Positions 21,501 to 31,106 of a DNA stretch of 64,000 nucleotides are shown in pieces. The notes beneath the pieces are model-generated. The model was not told the origin of the DNA and ran no database searches. It saw only the letters and a program-made list of their open reading frames with translations. Positions within the stretch are counted from its first letter, which is position 1; each line of letters opens with the position of its first letter. Made by a program: the position numbers and the translations under genes. Origin of the DNA: Sipunculus nudus (Eukaryota; Annelida; Sipuncula; Golfingiida; Sipunculidae). The stretch lies in assembly GCA_026874595.1 (NCBI GenBank), contig CM049319.1, positions 67,361,917-67,425,916 on the forward strand, written 5' to 3'.

Positions 21501-21756
21501 ATAACTCCATTTCGGAGTCAGGAGAGGAATCTGCTACCTCAGTTTCCTCAAACAAAGAACTGACACTGACAGTGTCATTCATTATTCTTTTTCAGAGTCA
21601 TTAAAGGAATCTACATCCTTATTACAATCAAACTCCTCATGGGAGTCAACAGTCATGGAAGTCAGCAGGAACAAACTTCTGTTTGTCATAAGAGGACCTG
21701 GCCTCATTTGAAATACTCTCGCAAGAGTCAAAAAAGGACTTGGCTTTATTTAAAGG

Positions 21757-21805
21757 ATAAAAAGAGACATGTCAACAGCTCACAATAAAACAGATATATG
21801 TAACA
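21757..21805 (-). repeat. 5' LTR remnant of copy A
   Basis: About 49 bases ending TGTAACA match the tip of the LTR (compare 18250-18294). The rest of this LTR and gag are gone. Copy B has a similarly short remnant. Confidence 0.7.
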
Positions 21806-22482
21806 ATACGAGGATATGAGTACTGGCAATTACCACTAATTGGTATCATCAATACAGCCATTTATTTGTTTATATGTAATTGATGCCTCGTATTTGTATT
21901 TAGTATCGCTCACTTGTATTTTTTATCAATACAACCTAGCATAATTAGATTTTTATTTAGCAAATTGTATTTCACTCAACCTTGACACAAGTTGGGGAGC
22001 ATCCCACAAAAAGAACCCGTCACATTTCAGAGGCTTCCCTTCTTTAGAATTCGGATTTCAAGTTGCTTCTGTGACAATAAAACCATAACAGCCTGTTTGA
22101 TGGAATGTTTAACTACAGAGTCCTCAGAATTATGAGGTATGATTCATATGAATCCAGAAGTGCTGATATCTTTTTCTGTTTTGACATAAGGGTCTCAGGC
22201 ATTTTTGTAAAATCAATCTTCCCTGTTTCATATCTCAAGATGGCTGCCTACGTCACAATGTAATATGTTTAGAGATCACAGAAATCATTTCGATGGTTCA
22301 CTTCCATCATATTTCTTCTGAAAAATTAATAAACTATTTGCCTTTTAAGTACCAAAGTGTAATATGAAAGTCTGTCAAGGTTCCTTCCCTTTCCTAGCTC
22401 GAAAAGTCTGGCATTCGCCCACTCAGAATTTTCCTAATCTTATCTGAAGTAGCTTAAGGCGTCACAGTCTGAATCAGGATTT
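21806..22482. other. No gene or clear repeat seen
   Basis: AT-rich sequence with short chance frames only. Confidence 0.5.
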
Positions 22483-22640
22483 GGGCTGGATAGATCCTGA
22501 TCGGGGTATGGACTAGTCAGAATCCTGATCGGGGTTGGTCAGGACCAATTGTTATTCATCTAGACCAGAGCAATTGGTCAGAACTTAATCCCGATCGGGA
22601 TTCAGTCCGGCCAAACCCCGATCGGGATCTGGTCCAGCCC
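22483..22640. repeat. 158-bp imperfect palindrome
   Basis: The left arm GGGCTGGATAGATCCTGAT...CGGGGT is mirrored by the right arm ending ATCTGGTCCAGCCC. The inner blocks TCCTGATCGGGGT/ATCCCGATCGGGAT and GGACCAATTG/CAATTGGTC also pair. The whole stretch can fold into one long hairpin with a loop near 22555. It looks like a small foldback element. Confidence 0.85.
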
Positions 22641-23023
22641 TATCTTAAGCCCCAAATTAATCCGGAGGTCATGGATTTCGGGAAACACTTTCAAGGGACT
22701 GCCCGTAAGTTGCCTTAGATAGGAGGTGCCCTAAGTACATAGGTTCCATTATGGAGAGGTCCAACTGTATTTAAACGGATCAATAAAAGAAGCACTACAC
22801 AAGGTGAAAAAAAAAGGATCGTAACCTGCTAGCTTCCTTCTGAGTCTTTTTTATTTCCTTTTGGGTACCCATGTACATCAATGTCCGACAGGCCTGGTGG
22901 GAAACTCCTTGGTGCATATATGTAGTGTTATGTCAATTAGCAAAATTTCTTTGATGAAAAAATACGGTACTTTATCATAGAAAGCCAGGGTAACGCCACC
23001 AACAGTAATGTAATGGTTGATCA
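22641..23023. other. No gene or clear repeat seen
   Basis: Unremarkable sequence with an A run at about 22808. Confidence 0.5.
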
Positions 23024-23192
23024 AACGGGGTAGGACGTAGCCTTATGGTTAAGGCGATGGACTTCGGAGCTGAAAGTCCCTCGTACGAACCCCGCAGAAC
23101 CTCAATGGCATAATGGTTTCATCTCGTTAATCCTCATAGATTCACTGTATTGTTCCCAACCCGTGCATATAAAACTTGAAATAAAAAAAAAT
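23024..23192 (+). mobile_element. tRNA-derived SINE
   Basis: The head carries an A-box-like TAGCCTTATGGTTAAGG and a degenerate B box (CGTACGAACCCC). The body ends in an A-rich tail (AAATAAAAAAAAATT). It is not a functional tRNA: the acceptor stem is not closed and the B box is altered. Confidence 0.65.
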
Positions 23193-23824
23193 TAATGACA
23201 ATTTATCATTCTTATCGTATAGATCCCTTCACCTCATTCAATAGACATTGCCAACAGGCCATGGACCTATCCTTAAAAAAATCTTCTGAACTCATATGCA
23301 CTCAATTATTCTTCTGAACTCATAAAATAATTAAGTTGTTTACAAACAATGACTACGAAATGATATTGACTCATAAGAATGACCCGTAGGTGTGAATCTC
23401 TTGTGCATGGTCTGCTGCAAGGCTGACACGCACAGTGAAACTGACGAAAACCAGATTTCTCGGCATAATGTTTGAATGGCAGAGTTTGGCGGAGAAAAGA
23501 GGTAACTATAAAAAATGGAAATCGGGGATTTTGAATTGTTGGTAAATGGCGAGTCAAACTGTTGTTCTAAATATAAGATTTGCCATTCTGTCTTACCGTA
23601 ACTATTGTGCCTCGATGCTCAGTTATTTCTACATTTCCATGCATTCTAACAGGCATTAAGAACTCCTGGCCAATCCAAGCCCTTTGGACCCGACGAGTTT
23701 AAACCTATATAAACTAGTTAATGCTATTAAAGACAGAGAGATGATAAAGACTTCATCGTCAAGCCTGTTCTTTTGCCCTTGGAAATTTCTTGGTCCGAGT
23801 CCCTTCCGATCACTTCAGGTTAAA

Positions 23825-23828
<4 letters not shown>
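23193..23828. other. No gene seen
   Basis: Only short frames in unrelated directions. Confidence 0.5.

Positions 23829-23893
<65 letters not shown>
23829..23893. repeat. (TA)n microsatellite
   Basis: About 64 bases of uninterrupted TA. Confidence 0.98.
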
Positions 23894-23895
<2 letters not shown>

Positions 23896-24960
23896 CGCAT
23901 TTACTAGAATTTAGCCGGGCACCTCCGAGTCGTCCTGGTGACAGCTATATAAATGCAATTAAACATAAAAGCCCAAAAGATTTTCTACTTTTCAAATATT
24001 ATCTGGTGTTCTTCACATCGGAGACTCCTGATGTGCCTGGGCCCTTTGGTCACTTACTATTAGAAACTCTATATTTACATTTCGAGCTTTTTCTTGTGCC
24101 ACATTGGAAATTCCTAGGCTTAAATAAAATCAAGTGACACTTCTACATTTTCAAACATTTCCCTGGACCCTAGAGGAAATTACTGGCCTGTACGGGTCCC
24201 TAAATTTAGACCCCTCAATTTGGATTGAAAGCTCCATATACAAGTTTCTCAAAGGACAAACGGGATAAGCATTTCTGTCACCCTATATCGGACCCTCGCG
24301 GGGTCTCCTTACTTAAATTTATATAAGTAAATAAGTAAATAAATACTTAATGTGACTTCTACATTTTCAAACATATTATTCTATTCCATAAGAATTGCCT
24401 GGTTAACCGGGCACCCCTTGGGCCCGTCGTACCCCCGTTACGGTGTCCCTGCTGAATTATCCGCTCATATAGGGCCTGCTTTAAATTAGATTAAAACCGG
24501 CGGGGTTTCAACACCAGACACTGACGTTACCTGAAACGATCACAGAACCAGTCCCTTAAGGCTAACCGTCATGCAGGACTGTCGAGCTCCATGGTCATGC
24601 ATGAGAGCAGCTTCCAATAAGGGTTTTGTTTGGTCCATCATAGCTACTTGAGGGTGACATCCTATGCTGTTACTTAATCGAAACAGTTTCAACTATGTCC
24701 TGGGCAATATAAATACAACTTTTTGAGCTTCTTTTGCAAAAGGTTTAGGCACGACCTGACAATTCCGAAATTGGGTGCCCCTAAAAAATTATTGAACTGT
24801 TGCGCCCCCCTCTAAACACGCCCCTGCACACAGGCCCTATAAGAACTTTTCGCAGCCAAAATTACCCTTAGGTCATTAATAAATATACATGCACAGAGGG
24901 AGCCAGGAATCACAAATCACAAAAAGTCTTTTTCAAAATTGGCTCCTTTAATTAATACTT
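23894..24960. repeat. Diverged repeat blocks, no gene
   Basis: TTCTACATTTTCAAACAT-like blocks occur at about 23983, 24139 and 24356, and GGGCCC/TTTGGTC-like stretches recur. This suggests an eroded tandem repeat. No coding sequence is supported. Confidence 0.45.
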
Positions 24961-25445
24961 ATATCAAGAGCTTGATAAAGTATTAGCCAGTGGAAGGTTT
25001 AAACAACTCACCTGGCCGTTAAGTGTATATAACAAATATACTGTGAGTATGTGGACAGAGACACAGGTGTGTGATCTTTCTCTCCGCTCCAGGCGCAAAA
25101 TGCTAAGTCATGTTGGTATAATAATGGCCAGACGCCAGAGGTCGTCGTTATACATAAGCCTACCTGAACCGGGTCTTTATTTCAACGTGTCTCGTCTGGA
25201 TAATGCCATGGATAAATGCAACAATCTTCGTAGTGCATGTGCTATATAAAAAGCCTGCATGAACCGAGCCTTCTTTATACTTGTCTCGTTACCTATAGGT
25301 AATGTCAAGGATGAGCGCCACAATCGTCATAGTGCATGTGTTTTCAAGTATTCATGCACGCCCATACAAGTAGGAGTCCAGTACCCTCGAATCCCATGAA
25401 TCCGGTTCCCCAAAAAGTGGACTACAGTATATCGTAAGTACGTAC
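24960..25445. repeat. Uninterrupted relative of the 6180-9610 repeat
   Basis: Shares GAGACACAGGTGTGTGATCTTTCTCTCCGCTCCAG, the GTGTCTCG site where the hAT-like element landed in the other copy, and GATAAATGCAACAATCTTCGTAGTGCATGTG, which recurs here at about 25316-25340. It serves as the empty-site comparison for that insertion. Confidence 0.75.
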
Positions 25446-25959
25446 CTGATTTCGTTTTAAGTGTACTACAAAACGTATTGTAACTGGATAGGCTGACCGA
25501 TACCCAACCCTATAAGCTATAGGGGTCTAATTTCCACCCTTGGAATGCTGTGGATAAGCGTTTCTGTAGTACAGTTCCAAGTGTCTTCAAATGTTGTATA
25601 GTTGATCGAGACCAAACGAATATTGTGTTAATGCTTATAACTTAGTCAGTTTTTTTTTAACGAAGGAGGTACTATATGATATATTATGTTACACATCTGT
25701 TAGGTTATATTTGCTGGCGGGTTTGACCTTTGTCTATCTCACGGCTTCGAATTGTTTTAATTGCTTGTTGAACATTAACACTTTCAATTATTGCGACTAT
25801 AAAGAATGTTATTAATTAGGGATATAAAAGGATTTTTAAGGTATATAAAAGCTGAATCAAAATATATTGCCTTGACCGGCATAAACACTAAAGTCTGGAT
25901 GTTTTATGTATATCATGATCAGGCAACCTCTGGCAAGAGGCGCCACCTTTCGCACTATA
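25446..25959. other. No gene seen
   Basis: AT-rich sequence with short chance frames. Confidence 0.5.
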
Positions 25960-27305
25960 AACGAAACCATACACCAACTCATGCAGTAACACGTACGCTT
26001 GCTCCCTTATTTTGTTTACCACCAAACTTAATTCTGTTAAAGATGAGTGTCTGAAGTCTGTGCGTACAATTCACACCGGTGTATATATGAAATTTCATGT
26101 TTACCACAAGTCTCCTTGTTAATTAAGGTCCATTTACGCGTAGGTGATTAATGATAATACAGGATTCCGTGCAGTGCAGTCAAGAATTGTGTGGCCGCAG
26201 GTGTTAACTCGTGCAGTGACACGCTTGTTCCTTTATTTCATTTCATACCAAACTTAATTCTGTAAAAGATGAGAGTCTGTAGTCTATGCGTACCGGTCAC
26301 ACATGTTTATATATAATTTTCATGCTTACCACAATTCTTCTTTTTTTTAAATAAGTTTCATTTCAACGTAAGTGATTAATGATAATTAAAAATTCCGTGC
26401 AGTGCAGTCAAGAATTGTGTGGCCCAGGTAATAACTCGTGCAGTGACACGCTTGTTCCTTTATTTCATTTCATTCCAAACTTAATTTTGTAAAAGATGAG
26501 AGTCTGTAGTCCATGCGTACCAGTCACACATATTTATATATAATTTTCATGCTTACCACAATTCTTCTTTTTTAAATAAGTTTCATTTCAACGTAAGTGA
26601 TTAATGATAATTAAAAATTCCGTGCCGTGCAGTCAAGAATTGTGTGGCCGCAGGTGTTAACTCGTGCAGTGACACGTTTGTTCCTTTATTTCATTTCATA
26701 CCAAACTTAATTCTGTAAAAGATGAGAGTCTGTAGTCCATGCGTACCGGTCACACATGTATATATATATAATTTCATGCTTACCACAATTCTTCTTTTTA
26801 AATAAGTTTCATTTCAACGTAAGTGATTAATGATAATTAAAAATTCCGTGCCGTGCAGTCAAGAATTTTGTGGCCGCAGGTATTAACTCGTGCAGTGACA
26901 CGCTTGTTCCCTTATTTCATTTCATACCAAACTTAATTCTGTAAAAGATGAGAGTCTGTAGTCCATGCGTACCGGTCACACATGTTTATATATAATTTTC
27001 ATGCTTACCACAATTCTTCTTTTTTAAATAAGTTTCATTTCAACGTAAGTGATTAATGATAATTAAAAATTCCGTGCCGTGAAGTCAAGAATTGTGTGGC
27101 CGCAGGTGTTAACTCGTGCAGTGACACGCTTGTTCCCTTATTTCATTTCATACCAAACTTAATTCTGTAAAAGATCAGAGTCTGTAGTCCATGCGTACCG
27201 GTCACACAAGTTTATATATAATTTTCATGCTTACCACAATTCTTCTTTTTTTAAATAAGTTTCATTTCAACGTAAGTGATTAATGATAATTAAAAATTCC
27301 GTTCA
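25960..27305. repeat. 226-bp satellite array, six units
   Basis: The marker GATGAGAGTCTGTAGTC occurs at 26042, 26268, 26495, 26721, 26948 and 27173, a spacing of 225-227 bp. Inner units are nearly identical (GTCAAGAATTGTGTGGCCGCAGG, ACTCGTGCAGTGACACG, CAACGTAAGTGATTAATGATAATTA). The first unit is clearly diverged, as expected at an array edge. No coding frame persists through the array. Confidence 0.95.
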
Positions 27306-27594
27306 GTACTGCCATTTTACAGGTCGGCTGTCGTTTAAATATTTGCAAATGACATCGACGGAAGCAGCCCACGTCAACATATTATGTGGGCGAGAGCGTG
27401 GTCCACGCGGGGTTGTAATTGACATTCATATATGAACGAGTCCTGGAATTAAATTAATAGACTCAATCCATCCGCATACATAGTGGTTATTTTAGGCGAA
27501 TAACCACGTTCCAACAGAGAATAACTCAAAATATATAATAATATATTCCTATCCTAATCTGATAAAAATAAAATCATTTAGGTGAACGATTATG

Positions 27595-27635
<41 letters not shown>

Positions 27636-28170
27636 ATTTTATTGGTCTATGATATTAACGTTCATGGTTCTGTGTAATGAATGCACCTATATGTTAAACA
27701 GCCTATACTCAAAAGTGTATGATGCATTTAAATACACATTGCTTTATCTATACTCCGTTTTTCTAAAGCGCAATTTATTTCATCTTTGCTTGCTGGCTTT
27801 GACCTTGGGAGGATCAGTGGAAATATTCCGCCATCTTATGTCTAAAGTCATCAGCAGGGGTCACCCATTTCCGAGATAAGACCAGAGCTATCAACAAATG
27901 TGAGTGCTTTCGGACGCCCCATGAGACCGCTTTTGCACGAGGGGTAATACCATTATCTGTCACCCTCTTGTTAATGGTTTAAAGATATAGGCCTATTATG
28001 TATACATCCTGTGTGAGGTTTTAAAGACAAAAATAAACAATGCCATTTTCCACTGAGTGATGGTTATGTTTCGTAGGTGTTAACATTCTAAGTCACAACT
28101 AAAATATACACATGTAGTAAAAAAAAGAGACGACAGACATATACACACCCTCACACACCCTCTCACACAC
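27306..28170. other. No gene seen; one AT tract
   Basis: Contains (AT)n at 27599-27631 and a CA-rich stretch near 28140-28170. A 95-codon frame at 27592-27879 starts in the AT tract and resembles nothing I know. Confidence 0.5.

Positions 28171-28229
<59 letters not shown>
28171..28229. repeat. (AT)n microsatellite, left border of mosaic
   Basis: It directly abuts the left terminal repeat of the TTGGTT/AACCAA element. Confidence 0.98.
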
Positions 28230-28232
<3 letters not shown>

Positions 28233-28546
28233 TTTAAAAACAGATTGGTTGAATCAACCAAAAAATTGGTTGATTCCAACCAATTTAATCGGTCAAAATA
28301 TGTCCAAACAATTTATTGTTTAAAACAACCAATTATCTTGGTCGTAATCAAACAAGTATTGGTCAAATCAACCTTTATATTGGTCATAGCAACCTACACA
28401 GCTGATCATTTCAACCAATAAAATTGGTCAGTTTGACCAAAATAATTTGGTTATTCTCAACCAATGTCAACCAAAACAAATTGGTTAAATCAAATAATAG
28501 ATTGGTCACATGAACCAATTCAAATTGGTCAGAGTAGTGGACACAT

Positions 28547-30060
28547 TAAAGCCCCGTTCCCACTTTCACGAATTTGACGCCGAATCGCCACGAACTTACA
28601 TCATTAAAATTCGTAGGGACGTCGTGGGAGTGTCGTAGATGATGTCTTTAACATTCGGTAATGTTCGTAGCGAGGTCTTGAGCACTCGGAATTCGTGGCG
28701 CTATTTTTGAAATGTTCAAAAATTAAGCTTTGTCGTCACAAGTCGTAGCTAGGTCGTAACAGTTTCTTGGTAAGTCGTATGAGAGTCTTCATAATTCTTG
28801 TAAATTCGTGATGTAAAACAATGTCACGAATGCTCACGAAGGACAATGACATCGACACGACTTCAACACGACTACAATACGACTACCACAAGAACCTCTC
28901 AAGAGAGAGTCACGTTCATAAAGCCCCTTCCTACTTCCACGAATTTTGGGACGAATCTTCAAGAACTGACATCATAATGTAACGGAAAATATTATTTTCT
29001 TAGTGATTTTTAACTTCTTACAAACCAATGAGGAAAAAGGTTTAGAAGTAAGAACACTGTGTAGATTTGTAAATTTGTTTTAAAGAAGATTTGTATTGTG
29101 GTTACTGCATGGTTCCAATTAAATTTGAACAAAAATAATTTGAAGAAGCTGAATCAAATTACGTTTCCTTTGTAATTTGTAACTTCTTTATAAACAAACA
29201 AGGAAAGTTTTGCAGTGAGTAAACCATGTAGATTCGTAAATTTATTTTAAAGAAATTTTTTTTTATCGTGGATATTGGTTGACAAAATAAATTTGAACCA
29301 AAACAGTTTAAAGAAGCTAAATATATTATACAGTTTCGTCATACTTAAACATATGGTCAATATAATAAATTATGAATTTCCTATTTTACTATGGGAGAAT
29401 AAACTGAGCCTAACACAAATTGATATTAACAGAATCTTATATCACATTGAGAGCTGAATCAATAAGATATTTTAACCAATATTTTGAGAATACAGATATT
29501 TTGCATCCAATTAAGACGGTCGTCTACTTGGACTTAAAGAAGTTAACGTCGTATTTGCCACCACATAAATAAGTCGTAATTGTCTAATTACTCGAATCAA
29601 ATGAGACATATATTATCAGTGTTTTAAACTGGATAACTTTTGTCAAATTAAAATATCTAGAGAAGTTGAGAAGTGTTGTTATGGTGTCCTTTTACTAATA
29701 TCGTCTTCTTTGTAACATTACAATAGCTATATATCACATATATAGCTATCTAACAATCCGTAGCAAAATTGAATGATCGTAGGAGTATCGTCCACAAGTC
29801 GCAGATCAATCGTAGAAATATCGTACCAGTATCTTAGACGTCGTCACGGAGCCGTGAACATTCTTAAAAGTGTCGTGTTATATCGTGCTGGCTTCGTGTC
29901 ACTGTCGTAGCCAATCGTACTGGCATCGTACTCCTTTCGTACAATATCGTGGTCGTGATGGAATTTTTATCACTCGACAGGCCGATTGGCAACGAATCGC
30001 CACGAATTCAACATCGTGGCGATTCGGCGTCAAATTCGTGAAAGTGGGAACGGGGCTTTA
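28547..30060. mobile_element. Nested 1.5-kb inverted-repeat DNA element
   Basis: The first and last 45 or so bases are near-perfect inverted repeats (TAAAGCCCCGTTCCCACTTT and onward to CGAATCGCCAC). The target duplication could be TA, or TTAA with one change (TTAA left, TTAT right). TCGTA/TCGTG motifs cluster near both ends, more densely at the right, as subterminal sites. A partial copy of the left terminal repeat recurs at about 28921-28975. No transposase frame exists, so it is non-autonomous. Confidence 0.85.
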
Positions 30061-30089
30061 TGTGTGCACTGCTATTTTCAGTCCCCTTT

Positions 30090-30262
30090 TCAGTTTTTTT
30101 ATTCTTCAGTTTGATTGGGAGTCTTCTTGTAAGTCTATCTTTAGTTTCGGGTTGCTCCAGTGTGGGTTCAAGGGGAAAACATATTCCGCCCGGTAGAATC
30201 GAACCTGTGACCGCTCGCATACAAGTCAGACGTTTTGATACTCAGCCGGTGAAGCTTGCATC
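30090..30262 (-). mobile_element. tRNA-derived SINE inside the mosaic
   Basis: On the minus strand an A-box-like GGCTGAGTATC and a B box GGTTCGATTC are about 35 bases apart. The sequence between them is tRNA-like, including a GACTTGTATGC anticodon-arm-like part. It separates the nested element from the right half of the mosaic. It lacks a proper acceptor stem. Confidence 0.6.
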
Positions 30263-30773
30263 TCTTGTGTCTGATTTGGAGCACTTTTGTGTCTGATGTT
30301 AAAACTGACCAATCGTTAGGTCAGTGTTTGACAAATCAGTTGGTAAAATAACCAATATGTTGATAAAATTAACCAATGTTTAACTCAACCAAGAAAACTG
30401 GTTAAATATATGCAACCAAACGGTCGACCAATAAAAATTGGTCAAAATGACCAATGAGTTTAGTTACAAACTGGTTGAAATTACCAATGTGTTGGTTAAA
30501 TCAACCAATATCATCATAAACAACCAAATTGGTCATATATGTGTACTAAAGTAACCAATATTTTGGTTATCAATTGACCAATAAATTGGTTAAACCTACA
30601 TACAGTATTTTTATTCTGTTAACCAATAAAAATTGGTCAAAACAACCAACTGGTTTGGTTAGTATTTTAGCAATACACTGGTTAAGATAAACCATATCTT
30701 GTTTAAAACAACCAAAACTGGCTTAACCAATTAAATTGGTTATATATTTAACCAATCTGTTTTTTGAGTGTAC

Positions 30774-30775
<2 letters not shown>

Positions 30776-30830
<55 letters not shown>
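30776..30830. repeat. (AT)n microsatellite, right border of mosaic
   Basis: It abuts the right terminal repeat. Confidence 0.98.
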
Positions 30831-30832
<2 letters not shown>

Positions 30833-31106
30833 CACTGATGCGTTACTTGGATTTATTCCTATGTTCGTTTAACAACATGCCGTAAAAAGATATGATCGGG
30901 TTTGATAACATTTTTGGAAGGTTATGGGTATACACCAGGGTCGATCGATTTAATGTAGATTTAAATGGTATCACCATAATATATTCTGAATTTAAAGGAT
31001 TCTACTCAAAGTCTGGTCATTCATTGGTCTGGCTTTGTTCTAGACGTCGTGAACTGTTACCCTGAACTGTGTTCACGCGAAAGTTTATTTTGGAACCCGG
31101 GGCCGG

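Larger units (their letters stand above)
17919..21805 (-). mobile_element. Damaged Gmr1-like Ty3/gypsy retrotransposon, copy A
   Basis: Read on the minus strand: a remnant of the 5' LTR (21757-21805), protease, integrase zinc domain and core, reverse transcriptase, RNase H, polypurine tract and the U3 part of the 3' LTR (17919-18294). Ordinary gypsy elements place integrase last; here it stands before RT, the Gmr1-like order. Gag is missing, a block between integrase and RT is deleted near 19979 compared with copy B, and several stops and frame changes are present. Its left end breaks off in an AT run close to the BEL insertion. Confidence 0.85.
28228..30775. mobile_element. TTGGTT/AACCAA palindromic mosaic element
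   Basis: The ends are inverted copies of AAAAACAGATTGGTT (28236-28250, and the reverse complement at 30750-30766). Both outer halves (28241-28545 and 30301-30765) consist of irregular units in which TTGGTYR alternates with AACCAA every 20-30 bases, so the DNA can form many small hairpins or one very long one. (AT)n tracts touch both ends, which suggests insertion into an AT microsatellite. A second inverted-repeat element and a SINE are nested in the middle. There is no protein frame. Confidence 0.75.

Noticed and set aside
23024-23100. Functional tRNA gene
   Set aside because: The B box is degenerate, the acceptor stem does not close, and an A-rich tail follows, which fits a SINE.
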